Shown here: positions 31,444-43,347 of the stretch, one piece after another
Numbering within the stretch: the first letter of the stretch is position 1
Layout of the letters: each line of letters starts with the position of its first letter
DNA from: Camellia lanceoleosa
Taxonomy: Eukaryota > Streptophyta > Magnoliopsida > Ericales > Theaceae
DNA length: 64,000 nt
Direction of reading: 5' to 3'
NCBI GenBank assembly: GCA_025200525.1
Contig: CM045770.1
Location: forward strand, 136,676,200-136,740,199
Made by a program: the position numbers and the translations under genes
Notes under the pieces: generated by a model
Told to the model about the DNA's origin: nothing
The model's database searches: none
The model's input: only the letters and a program-made list of their open reading frames with translations

Positions 31444-34400
31444 GAGCTTCGACAACGGAATGTTCATGCGATTGGCATGGATCTGACATTTGTGGCATCG
31501 CCGTACAAAGCCAATACAGTCCTCCTCCATGGTTGACCAGTAGTAGCCTTGTCTAAGGATTTTTCGAGCTAGCATCACACCATTCATGTGAGCTCCGCAC
31601 TCTCCTCCGTGGATAGCTTCCATAAGGTGCCTTGATTCTCCTTCCTCAACACACAACTTATGCATTCCCAGATGGCCTCTTTTGTACAACTTGTTTCCGT
31701 AGATGATGAATTGGATGGCCAGACGCCGTATTCCCCTTTTGTCCTTGGCATTTGCCCCTGGTGGGTACGCCTCTTTGTCCAAGAAATTCCAGATGTCATA
31801 ATACCAAGGGTTCATGTCTTGAACCTCATCTATCACAGCGATGGTCTCATATGCCGGTGTATACTTCTGTTCAATGATGATCGGGCGCATCTTCACTCCA
31901 AGCGGAATGTCCACCATGGAGGATAAAGTTGCCAACGCATCAGCAAATCGGTTGTTCTCTCTAAGCAAATGCGTGAATGTCAATTTCTCAAACCTCGGAA
32001 TTAACATATCCAGGGCCTGATTATAAACCTTCATTTTCTCTTCCTTAACCCGCCAATCTCCGTTAGCTTGAGACACAACCAAATTCGAATCTCCGATAAC
32101 ATCCAATCTTATTGCCCCTAGTTCTAGGGCAGCTTCCAAACCAGCAATACATGCTTCGTATTCTGCTTCATTGTTGGTTACTTTAAACCGGAGTTTGAAG
32201 GCTAGAGGGATGTGTGAATCATCGGGTGCAATGAGCAACACACCAATCCCATAACCATACTGATTAGACGCTCCGTCAAAGTACATTGTCCATGGTTCCT
32301 CTTCTATCTGCAGGATGTCTTCATCTGGGAATAGATACTCCACTGCTTCATCATCTCCTTCTACTGGGTGATCCGCCAGAAATTCCGCTACAGCTCTCCC
32401 TTTGACTGATTTGCGTGTAACATACTTGAGGTCAAACTCAGAGAGAAGAAGCAACCAACGAGCTAGCTTACCCGTAAGTGCTGGTTTCTCAAAGAGATAT
32501 TTGATGGGATCTAAGCTCGAAACCAGAATTACAGAATGAGCTAACAGGTAGTGTCTCAACTTCCTCGTTGCCCAAACCAAAGCTAAGGAAGCTTTCTCGA
32601 GAGGAGTGTAGCGAGTTTCATATTCTAGCATCTTCTTGCTTAGATAATAGATAGCCTTTTCCACCTTCGCTTCTGATTCTTGCGCTAGCATGCACCCCAT
32701 GGTTGAATTTGTTACTGATAAATACAAGATCAGTGGTTTCCCCGGTTCTGGTGGCGACAATACAGGAGGATTCTGAAGGTACTGCTTCACCTGTTCGAAG
32801 GCGAATTGACACCGATCATCCCATTGGAATTTCTTCCCTTTCTTCAACAGACCAAACAGTGGTTCACAAGTCAAGGTTAATTTTGAGATAAACCGTCTTA
32901 TGAATTGCACCTTACCCAGAAAGCCGCGCACCTCCTTTTCAGTCCTTGGTGGTGGCATTTCTACGATGGCCTTGATTTTTGAGGGATCTACTTCAATTCC
33001 CCTTTGTGTAATCAGAAATCCCAACATTTTTCCTGCAGTTACCCCGAAGGTGCTTTTCTGTGGGTTTAACCTCAGTCTATACTCCTTGATCCGCTCAAAG
33101 AATTTTTCCAGTGCGGTGTAGTGACCTTCTCGCTCTTTAGACTTGACGATCATATCGTCCACATACACCTCAACCTCCTTGTGGATCATGTCATGCAAAA
33201 TGGTGGTTGCAGCCCGCTGATATGTAGCCCCAGCATTTTTCAGTCCAAAAGGCATAACTCTATAACAGTAGGTACCCCACGGCGTGGTGAAAGCAGTTTT
33301 CTCTCTATCCTCCAGTGCCATCGAAATCTGATTATACCCAGAAAACCCATCCATGAATGAAAGCAAAGCATGGCCAGCTGTGAAATCTACCAGTTCATCG
33401 ATGTGTGGCAATGGAAAATCATCTTTCGGACTTGCTTTATTTAGATCTCGGAAGTCGACGCAGACCCTAATTCTGCCGTCCTTCTTTGGAACCGGAACGA
33501 TATTAGCCAACCAAGTCGGGTATTCAGATACCATCAAGAAACCTGCATCAATCTGTTTGCTGACCTCCTCTTTGATCTTTAATGCCCAATCTGGGCGAAC
33601 TCTGCGCAGTTTCTGTTTGACTGGTCGGGCCTCGGGATTAAGAGGGATCCGGTGCTGTACAATCTCAGGATCTATTCCAGGCATGTCTTCGTAGGACCAC
33701 GCGAAAACATCTTTAAAATTTTTTAATAAAGCGATTAAACGCTCGCGTTCCTCCGAAGACAACGTGGATCCGATCTGGACCAAACGGGGATCCTCCTCAG
33801 TACCCACATTAATTGCAGTGATTTCATCTGTATAGGGCTTAATGCGCCTCTCCTCCTCTTGGTCAACCAAATTTTTCAAAGCCTGAGGAATTTCTTCCTC
33901 TTCGTTTAAGTCAAAATTTTGAAAATCGAGATCAGTGCAACAAACTAAAGGCACAGAGAAGTAAGCAAACTCTACGATATTCCCATTAGTAAAGTTTGGG
34001 TCCTCGGTTACAGTTGACTCAAAAGAAAAACTAAAAGAAGACTTTGACAGGACTTTGGTATCCAGGTTACCACTCCCGGAAATACCAGACTCAGAAGAAC
34101 TCGAATCTGACTCCGACTCAACAGACTCGATGGAATCAGATTCAGACTTATTATCCGATTCAGAACTGCTGATGATGCCCTTTTCAAATTTCCAGATTAG
34201 GTGTGGAGCCTCAGATGCATCCACAATAAGTTTAGAGAAATCCGCTTCTGGTTTATCCCCGATCATTGAGATAGTAAAACTATCCCCCAAGTTGTCAGAC
34301 TCAGTTCCGACAGTAGAATTTGCTAGTAGATCAGTCAGTGTTTTTCCCAACAGCTCTTCTTCTTCAACGTTCACAGTTACAGTCCTGCCTTGACCTGTAT

Positions 34401-36876
34401 TAGTACTCAGGTCCATCTGCTCATCTTCCTCTTCCGGTAACTGGTGCCTGAAGAAGATCTCGAACCCGGGATAGATTGTCTTCGTCTCCTGGTCAAACCA
34501 AGGCTCTGGAAATCCACAAAAGGGGAATTCTTCCCCTTGGCGAACAAAGCGTCCGTTCAAGGTTCCCCGTATTGGTCTGTGAACTAACTCATATTGTTTT
34601 CCATCCTTCTTTGCTTTAATTCTTCCTCTCAACTCAGCCCACTTCCTTTGCCAATCCTCAGCAGTAGGTTTGTATCCCAGCCCAAAAGTGTGAGGGTTGT
34701 GAATCAGCTCCTTGGTAACAGCGCCTCCTTGTCTGCCACTCCTGCCTAGTCCTGATCCAGGCATATGCCCCTGTTTGTTCATCATGTAGATGGATTGAGC
34801 ACTCACATAGATTCCGTCAGCTTCTGCCATGATAGATTGGACTACCCGGGCTTCTGTTAGTGAAAAGCCTGAGAGGAATACATCTTCTTCCCCGTGTATG
34901 ATTTCTACCACTGGTGTGGCAGTTCCCTGGGGAGGGTGGATCGATGAATTACCATACACCGTAGCAATCCCACCTTTGAAGGGGTATTTCACCAACTGAT
35001 GGACTGTTGATGACACAGCTTTTATCTGATGCAGCCAAGGCCTTCCCAACAGTAGATTGAAGGTAGCCGGAACATCCATTACATGGAATTCTACCTCATG
35101 TTCAGACGGGCCGATCAGGATATGGCTCTTGAATGTTCCTATGACATCCCGGCTTGTATTGTCATAAGCTCGGACGGCTTGAGTTGTGGGTGTGAAGTCA
35201 ACAGGCCTCAAACCGATGGCATAAGCAGTTCGTGCCGGACACACATTGATCGCCGATCCAGTATCTACTAACACTACCGGAATCCACTTCTTTCGGCTCT
35301 CGAGAGTTACATACAAGGGCCGGTTGTGGTTGGCACCCTTAGGTGGCAGCTCTTTATCCGTGAAAGATATCACTGGCGTAACATTGCCGGATGTGACTAA
35401 CGACACCAGTTGATCAGTGGTGGTATCGATAGACAGTTTGGTGCGATTCATTGCCTCTAGCAATGCTTGCCTATGTTCCCGGGAAGCCATTATCAATCCC
35501 CAGATTGAGATATCTGCCTGAATCTTCTTGAGCTGTTTCAAAACCAAGTTGTCTTCACAGTCCTTCTCTCTGGTGTTATCAACCTCTTTGTTAGAGGATT
35601 CTGGTTGATCTACAGCCGCAGGTTTGAAGTATCGACCACTCCGGGTCATGTGATTGATTTCGTCCGTATACCACGTATCGTCGGGGGTATTGGATTTCCA
35701 CCCTTCGTCTGTGTATGCATGACTCAAATCACTATCTTCCCACCACTCTCCGGCAGCCATGGCCAAGCTTTTATCAGACTTTACTTGGAGCATGTTCACA
35801 TCACGCCCCTCAGCAACATACCTTTCCTTCCCCACTATGGTTTTGGTTTCTGGCAAGACCTTCTTCCTTTGAACTTCTTCCATTCTCTCCTGCTGGAATT
35901 GTTCCAGCACTTCTGTACTAGTAATAGATGTGGTCTCGGCTTTTTCTTCCTTGACCCCTTTTGTCTGTTCCACATCATCTAGCTCTTCGTCATCAAACCA
36001 ACCGTTGTCTGTTTCCGACTGATTTGACTCGAACCAGCCTATCTGGACACTGCTTATTTCCTCTTCTTCAAAGAAGTAAAGGTTGGCTAGGTCTTCTTCT
36101 ATCTGAACTAGATCCTCTCCCAGTTCGGCCAAGTCATTTCGGCCTTGTTCAGGCCAATCGTTCTGATGTTGCCCTAACTGGCCTTCCCCGATAGCATTGA
36201 CATTGAAAACATCCGGCAATAGGACCACTGGTTTTGGTTGATCAATGGCCACAATGTATAAACTGGGATCATACTCCTCTGCAAGTGAAGCCCCCTTTTC
36301 TATGCCACAGGTATTAGACAGCCCAGTCTTTGGTGTATTCTTCCCTTTTTCTGTTCTTGCTGCCACATGCTTGGGTTGGATTTGTGGGGTTAAGTCTATC
36401 ATGCACATGTTCGTGCTTTCTGGAATAACCACCTCCGGCTTTGGTAGGTGGGATGAGGTAATATATGTGCTGGGGTTGAAGGTAGGTGGTAGTGTTTGGA
36501 TATGGTTAATATTTCTGGGGGAAGGAACTTGGTTGTGTATAGGAAGTGGGTTGGTTGTCACATTTGGTTTAGGAGGGGCGATGACTTTGTTGTCAATGAG
36601 ATTCTGGATCTCATGACGTAGACGAAAGCATGAATCTGTAGGATGGCCATGTTGTTGGTGGAAAGTACAATATTGGGTTGGATTGTGCCTAGCTGGCAGT
36701 GGGTCTGGGAGAGGGCGAGGATCAAGAGGCTTGAGATGCCCCTTGTCCATCAACACCTTGAGGGCTCGGGTTAGACTCATATGGAGGGGGGTAAAAGATC
36801 TTTGGTTCCAAGGTTGACTATTTTGTGCGGTTTGTGAGTTTGTGGCAGCAGCAAAGGGATCGACCATCTTGGCCAA
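31444..36876 (-). CDS. Tat/Ogre-type polyprotein: protease, G-patch, RT, RNase H, second RNase H, start of integrase
   Basis: 1,811 codons open, with the stop at 31441-31443. Approximate domain order: residues 1-110, C-terminal gag with a CTFHQQHGHPTDSC motif; around 536, aspartic protease VDTGSAINVCP, with LLLGRPWL further on; around 696, a G-patch-like glycine-rich segment (GSGLGRSGRQGG); 1119-1300, reverse transcriptase with RVCVDFRDLNKA, MPFGLKNAGATYQ and the active site YVDDMIVKS near 1236; about 1370-1500, the first RNase H; around 1530-1660, an additional RNase H with MYFDGASN, NNEAEYEA and DSNLV; near 1792, the integrase HHCC zinc motif (CHKC). The double RNase H is a Tat-lineage mark. 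The ATG at 36876 is internal; the true gag start is upstream but broken. Confidence 0.9.
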
Positions 36877-37867
36877 TGATGTAGCAATGGTACTGACATC
36901 TGCAGGCCACGGAATAGTGCTAGTACTAGCATTGGTACTCCGAGTGAATGGCCTTTTGCGAGTTCACTTCGTGGATGATGCCCTTTTGAAGGCTCTCAAT
37001 TTGAACCCCTAACTCATGTAAGGAAGCAAATGTGGACAATGGTGTCACTATCATTCTCTACAACATGTCTGGCTCGAGGTTTTGAACCACTAACCTGACT
37101 TGTTCTCTTTCAGAAGGTCTGTTCGTCATTCTGGCTGCCTTTGCCATCCATCTTGCCACAAAGTCAATGAAGGGTTCTTTGGGGTTCTGAGTGGTTGCTT
37201 CTAGCTCACTGATTGTTACTTCTATCTGAGTATTGTATGAGTATTGGTTAACAAACCCCTCAGACAGTTCTTCCTAATTCTGCTTCGTTGAGTCCTCCAG
37301 TTTGGCGTACCAGATGGCCGCTACATCTGATAGGGTCCTCTCAAATAATGAGAGTTTTTGTGCCCTAGATAAACCCATGGGCCTCAACACATCTGAAAAT
37401 AGGCGGACATGCACAATCGGATCCCCGCTCCCATCAAATCTATCGATGTGAGGCATTTTGAATTTTTCTGGCAACCTGACTGAAGCCTCAGTGTACCCGT
37501 CCTCAATGTCGGGAATTGAATTGAAACCTTGGGATTTCTTCAAGGCTTTCTCAAGCCTAGCAATTTTGATCATGGCTGGATCAACTTCATTCATATCGAA
37601 GGGAATGGTTCCCGTAGGAGGTTGTATCGGAGGTCTGTAAGCTGAAGCTGTTGGAAACATCTCCTGAGGATCTGGGACCTGAGGAGTTTCCAGTGGTGGA
37701 GGGAGATCAGGATTTGGCTGGGCAGCCGGGACCGGATGTACAGTAGATGCAGATGCCCCAAATGGGCGCCGCAGATCAGCGATGACTTCATCCTGTGCGG
37801 CCAACCTTTGATCCATGGTTCTCAAAGTTGCCATCATGGCAGCAATTTCTTCTGTGTTCTGTGTCAT
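36877..37867 (-). pseudogene. Gag of the 21.3 kb element (broken)
   Basis: Starts ATG 37867 with a predicted coiled-coil-like N-terminus (MTQNTEEIAAMMATLRTMDQ). It then has the retrotransposon gag core with FDGSGDP, and LFERTLSDVAAIWY near residues 180-190. The frame stops at a TAG (37274-37276) where sequence of the same family character continues on the other side (EELSEGFVNQYSYN, PKEPFIDFVARW). A further TAG follows a PDML segment, and the frame has to shift to join the long frame at 36876. Both stops are compatible with G-to-A or C-to-T changes. Gag forms the virus-like particle that packages the element RNA. Confidence 0.85.
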
Positions 37868-38750
37868 TCTTATAGGTGGGTGAGATATTGGTGAATTGCG
37901 GATATGAATTGGTGTTTGTGGAGTGCTTTGTACTGGTGCTGATGCCTGTTTGTTCTTTCTTCGTCGAGTGACCGACGGGAGAGAAACTAATACTGGCTGA
38001 CCGTCAACAAGATCTTGCGTTTTACAAAGCCTACGAGAACGAGTCCAAACAACTTGGGGGATATCGAGTCTTTCTGAAGCTATGATGAAAAACTACCTAG
38101 CAAAAAGAAAGAAAGAAAACTTTTTTTAAAAAAACGGACAACACTTCGGCCCCAATTCTCAATTAATCACAACATGCAGCTGTACTGTGATCCCGACTAA
38201 ACTTTGTTCTCAGACTGATTGCTCATTTGTGCCACTGTTATGAATCATCCCGTATATTTCACTGTAAAAGCACATACCACATAAAAAGAACCAAAACACC
38301 CCTATGAGGAGGTAGGGTTACCCTGTCCTAGATTTTGACATGATCTAGGTTGCACTATTTCAAGCAAGTGGTTTCATAACATCCTGTATGGGTAGCATCC
38401 TGTCCTAATTTGAATAGTCACTAGAGCGTACTATATGCATTAGGTCAAATAGTCACAAAGGGTACCTCAGCAAGACTACCTAATATACCTCTCACACCTA
38501 ACACCGAAAAGTGAAAGGAGGATCAAGCGGTACAGCGGTAATCCAGATCCAAGGGTTGTGTTCCCAACTTGACAGAGCCCATGACCGGTCAGCCTTTTGG
38601 CAAGCTTTGTAGGCAAGCCTCCGGCAAACCGTCCAGGAATAACAGATGGCAAACACAGGGACTTAGGCGCACCAATGCAAATGCAATGCAAAGAACATAT
38701 AAATGTAGATAAAAATTCACATCATGAAGTTTGAGTCAAGTTCTCTAAAT
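37868..38750 (-). other. 5' leader of the 21.3 kb element
   Basis: 883 bp between PBS and gag. The only notable frame is 71 codons at 38691-38476 with no recognised domain. Several Ogre-type elements carry an extra ORF here; none is evident. Confidence 0.6.
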
Positions 38751-38767
38751 CCCCAGCAGAGTCGCCA
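38751..38767 (-). promoter_or_regulatory. Primer-binding site of the 21.3 kb element
   Basis: The plus strand reads CCCCAGCAGAGTCGCCA, the form of a mature tRNA 3' end including CCA, so the element strand carries its complement TGGCGACTCTGCTGGGG. It lies five bases from the 5' LTR. I recall tRNA-Arg as the primer for Ogre-type elements; the exact tRNA was not checked. Confidence 0.8.
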
Positions 38768-41700
38768 GAAACTGTAGCTCAGCTTTTCGCACTCCCTTTC
38801 GGAAGAATGAAATAGCCCGTACAGTTCGGACTCCACTTGTGTGTTGATTTTGAATCTGATTTCACAAGTGTAATGTGAAACAGTGGAAACACAAAAAGAG
38901 TCCAAATCCGGCAATTGTTTTTGGAAAATCGATGTTTGAATCAAATGCCAAAAATGGACTGCTTTGCCAGATTTCAGAGTCGCCACCTAAATATTTATTT
39001 TGGGAAATTTAGGAAACCCATGACTCGTGCCAAAGGCCATTAGTCCGTCGTTACCAAAGTGTCTTGGTTCGGGAACTTAGGTATGAGAGGGGAAGGTCAA
39101 TAATTGAACACCCCACTCACCCGATCAAAGATCGGCCTCTACTAATCATGATGTGGTTTTTATGTACAATATATGCTCTTGTTCTATATGTAACATACAA
39201 GTATAGACTAATTTCACGAAAAGTTGGAACGTTTGATTCCATGTTTGTTTTGAAAGAAATGTTTTGAATATGTATCACTGAAAATGGTGATCTCATATAT
39301 ACATGAATCAAAGTATCCCAATTCAGGTGATTAGCCTTCATCCACAGGCATTCAAACAGGTATATCAAGTAAGCATTTAGCCTCATGGTAGTATGTTTGA
39401 TATGACAGCAATCACACTTATGCAATATGCTAAAGCATAAAAACTTACCTTATGTCCGAAGGCGAGTCAAAAGAAAGTAAATAGTTAGAAAAAATGCATG
39501 ATCCTAATTAATGCGATATGGCTAATGCAACACATACAACGTGCAAGTAATAAGTTCGGCTACTAGCATGGCATGCGAGTCAATTAAAGGCATATGATAG
39601 AGCATGTATTCAAGTAAAGAGTTTGAATTTGACATTTGAATAATATGATGAGCCGAACTTTTATGCATGTAAACGAATGGATGCAAATCATGGAAAATGC
39701 TAATTTAAACATGATGTCCCTAATCTAACCATCATAAGCTGGTAAATAAAAGGGAGAAAGACGTGGGGTTGGAAGACATACAACTTATTACATATTTGTC
39801 CTCACGAAGGAGGGTCCGAATGTCCAAATGCGCCCTCACGCAGGAGGGTCCGAATGTCCAAGTGTCCGAATAAATAATTATTACAAAACCGAATGAATAA
39901 TAAATGAAAGGGGCTGTCTAATTTATTACAATAATTGATGTAAGGCAAGCCTTGACACAATAAATTCGGTATAACGTCCGACCGAATTCAATTAATCATA
40001 TTGGTTCTTTATGTTGGTTGTAATCCAATTTTAACCAATTTTATTAGCCTTTTTTATTACCTGTCCATTTCTTTATATTTTCTCCTGTTTGTGCAAAAAT
40101 GATATTTACATCCACTAAGTCTGAAATGCAATAAAGGAAAATCAGTGTCGACTTAACCCGAATAAACCTTATTTTCTTCAGAGGAAATCACAAAGGAAGA
40201 GTCAAACTCATGTACAAGTTAGGGATTTCAAGTCAAACTCAAGATGTGCAACAAGGACTAGTCAAACTCAAAAGAGTAATAATGACTTAGAAAAACCCAA
40301 ACTTGAGTGATAAGGACTTGAAATCCAAACTTGATAATGAGTGATAATGATACTTTCCTTGGCGATTTCCAATGGTCAATTAATCCCGTAACAGTAATTA
40401 AACAGGTGATAAATTCTTCGGGGGAAATTACAAAGGAAGAGTCAAACTTATGTACAAGTTAGGGATTTCAAGTCAAACTCAAGATGTGCAACAAGGACTA
40501 GTCAAACTCAAAAGAGTAATAACGACTTAGGAAAACCCAAACTTGAGTGATACTGACTTGAAATCCAAACTTGATGATAAGTGATAATGACACTTTCCTT
40601 GGTGATTTCCAAGGGTCAATTACTCCCTTAACAGTAAACAAGCAGGTGATAAATTCTTCGGGGGAAATTACAAAGGAAGAGTCAAACTTATTTACAAGTT
40701 AGGGATTTTAAGTCAAACTCAAGATGTGCAACAAGGACTAGTCAAACTCAAAAGAGTAATAATGACTTAGAAAAACCCAAACTTGAGTGATAATGACTTA
40801 AAATCCAAACTTGATGATAAGTGATAATGACACTTTCCTTGGTGATTTCCAAGGGTCAATTAGTCCCTTAAAAGTCAACACACTGATGAATAAAGAGAAA
40901 TGAAAAATGAAAGATTGTGCTTTAGTATAAGAACATGTATACATTTGGGGTAGTGAACCTCCAAAGAATTTAAACCGTTAAGTATAGAACGCTTATGCTT
41001 TTGGTGGTAAATCCTTAAGAGATTAAATCAAGAAGCATAGAACGTTGTATACTTTTGGTAATGAATCTCTTAAGTATAAAACGCTTTATGTCATGGTAAT
41101 GAATCTCCAAAGAGATTAAACCATTAAGCATAGAACGTTTTATACCTTTTGGTAATGAACCTCCTAAGAGATTAAACCATTAAGCATGGAAGAGTTCCTT
41201 TCTTATACTTAAATCACAATCTTAATTTTTCATAACTTTTAATCGAAATAAGCAAAGAATGGAGGAGGTTGCAGAGATGATTATGCATTGATTAAGCAAA
41301 TTGATTAATTGGTTAGTACAAACAAACTTGATATTTAAAACATAAATCGTTGAAATAAATTAAACAATCCCTAAATAGCTTATAATAAAGCGAGCAAAAT
41401 TAAATAGCCGGAGGTACTATTCACCACGGAGGTACTATTCATCGTCGGGTTACTATTCACCACGGAGGTTACTATTCACCGCCGGATAAATTATTTAAAG
41501 TAAGAAATTACAACAATTTATATACAATATTTAAATTACAAAGAGATATATGGGTGGTGCATGCATCCCATTAAAGCGATAAAAAAAGTTATAAAACGAG
41601 GTAAATAAAGTATTTAAACAAATTAGGTACTATTCACTTACTATTCACCGCCGATATTTATTTAAAGTAATAAATAACAACAATTTAAATACAATATTAA

Positions 41701-42260
41701 AATTACAACAGATATGGAGGTGGTGCAGCCATCCCATTAAAGCGATAAAAAAAAGTTATAATTAGGTACTATTCACCGTCGGGGTTACTATTCACCGCCG
41801 GGACATTTATTTAAAGTAATAAATTACAACAATTTATATACAATATTTAAATTACAGCAGATATGTAGGTGGTGCAGTGGTGCAGCCATCCCATTAAAGC
41901 GATAATAAAAAAAAAAACAGTTATAAAACGAAGTAAATAAAGTATTTAAACAAATTATATCACATTTTTAAATTAAATGACAATTTGCAAAAACTCACCT
42001 TATGGGGAAATGATGAATTTTCTGAGTCACAAACTTTCTTTTGACTACTCTCAAGTCTGTGGAATATGTTCTCAATTGTCAGTTCAAATTTTGAAATTAG
42101 AGTTTTAGTGGTTGTTTTTTGAATGGTGTATTGATGAAATGAAAATAAAAATATTAAAGAAAATATTTTATTTTTCTTCTTTCCCTAAAGAATTTTCTCT
42201 CAAACTTACTGAGTCTTTCCTCTCCCAAAAATCCCCTCCTAAACTTCTCCAGAGCCCTTG

Positions 42261-42270
42261 CCTTATATAG
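42261..42270 (-). promoter_or_regulatory. TATA box of the 5' LTR
   Basis: CTATATAAGG on the minus strand; this would drive the genomic transcript of the element. U3 upstream of it holds the (AT)n tracts and the 26-bp palindrome. Confidence 0.65.
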
Positions 42271-42362
42271 GTATAAAATAATAATATAATAATAATATAA
42301 ATATAATATCAAAGAAATAGAAATATAATAATATATATATATATATATGTACACTCGGTGGA

Positions 42363-42388
42363 ATTGATGTCGGCATGCCGACATCAAT
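42363..42388. promoter_or_regulatory. Perfect 26-bp palindrome in LTR U3
   Basis: ATTGATGTCGGCA is followed directly by its exact reverse complement, with no spacer, between two (AT)n tracts and about 93 bp upstream of the TATA box. It could extrude as a cruciform or bind a dimeric factor. Confidence 0.85.
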
Positions 42389-42812
42389 ATATATTTTTTT
42401 ATTATTTTTATTTTATAATATATATATATATAATATATAAAATATATAAAATATATAATTTATATTAAAATACTAAACATATAATATATTAATATAATTT
42501 TATATAAAATACCAAACATATAATATAATAATTTTAAACACATAATATAATTTGTTTTATTATTTTCTTTTATATAAAATACACTAAAAATATGAACAAA
42601 CACATAAAATTATGAAAAATTACAAAAATACTAAATTAATGTAATATTCAATATTTTAAAATAATTTGGCCATAATGGTGAAGGTTGGGATTAAAGTTCA
42701 AATTCCATTTCTTTTACTGAGAATTCTGCGAGAAACACATTCTAATTGTCATCATCGGGTAATCAAAAGAAAGCGCCCAAGTCTTAGGGCCGGTCAAAAT
42801 GGGATGTCTACA

Positions 42813-43347
42813 AGAGTATAGAAATTGCAGGCAAAAATATAGAAAGCTTGTAGAGAGAGAGAGAGAGGGGAAAATTTTTGAGTTCAAAAGTTTATAACCC
42901 TAAAACATGAGAAAGTGGTTCCCTATATATAAAAAAACATGAAATATATACAAGGAGATCTAGCCCTCCACGTGTGGACAGATGCAAGCATCTGTGCAAA
43001 CAGTTGGCACAACTGGCATAAAATAACTGCAGAAAACACTGGTGGCCGGCCGACCATCAATGATGGCCGGCAAGGAATCATTAATGGTAGGCAAAGCACA
43101 TAAATGGCCGGCAGACAACAAACCAAGGCCGACAGCCTCCAGGAATGGTCAGCAGGCCACCAGAGATTGTAGGATGGGAAGACCAAGGCATGGTCCAAAA
43201 ATGAGACAAAATGGACGCAAATTTGAGAGGCTCAAAATCTGTGGCATTCCGCTAAAGACTTCGAGCGTTCAAAAGCAAACTTCGTTATTGGATGTACCTG
43301 CAAGAGCATCCAAGTCTTGAAAGGCCGTCAAAAATAGGATGTCTACA
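42813..43347 (-). mobile_element. Solo Tat/Ogre-type LTR, part 2 (5' portion, U3)
   Basis: Resumes the LTR interrupted at 21516 (AGAGT repeated at 42813-42817) and ends TGTCTACA at 43347, followed by the ACTGG target duplication. On the minus strand it starts TGTAGACATCC. It holds a GGCC motif array (43035-43160) and a TATA box near 42921-42930 with a GA-rich leader. It aligns with 14119-14600 in inverted orientation. Confidence 0.88.

Larger units (their letters stand above)
21517..42812 (-). mobile_element. Complete Tat/Ogre-type Ty3/Gypsy retrotransposon
   Basis: A 21.3 kb minus-strand element bounded by direct LTRs (21517-25785 and 38773-42812), with exact 5-bp target duplications AGAGT (21512-21516 and 42813-42817). 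On the coding strand, the order is 5' LTR, PBS, gag, protease, G-patch, RT, RNase H, second RNase H, integrase, then an antisense plant-mobile-domain-like gene, a 36-bp tandem array, PPT and 3' LTR. The YVDDM RT motif, the additional RNase H before integrase and the giant LTRs are features of the Tat lineage (Ogre/Retand relatives). Gag and integrase carry stops and frameshifts, so it is not autonomous as it stands. It sits inside a solo LTR of a related family. Confidence 0.9.
38773..42812 (-). mobile_element. 5' LTR of the 21.3 kb element
   Basis: 4,040 bp, same boundaries as the 3' LTR (TGTAGCTC...TGTCTACA on the plus strand), followed by the AGAGT target duplication. It carries the same 238-bp tandem units (40185-40870), three TACTATTCACCG clusters (41405-41805), a TATA box (42261-42270, minus strand) and a perfect 26-bp palindrome (42363-42388). 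Many of its differences from the 3' LTR are one- to three-base losses inside GC-rich motif copies. Confidence 0.92.

Noticed and set aside
32703..36616. Several plus-strand frames of 60-125 codons inside the polyprotein region
   Set aside because: They lie opposite the 1,811-codon polyprotein and show no domain; they are shadows of its codon usage.
38751..38767. Possible tRNA gene because of the CCCCAGCAGAGTCGCCA end
   Set aside because: Only the last 17 bases of a tRNA are matched, with no cloverleaf upstream, and the position beside the LTR identifies it as a primer-binding site.
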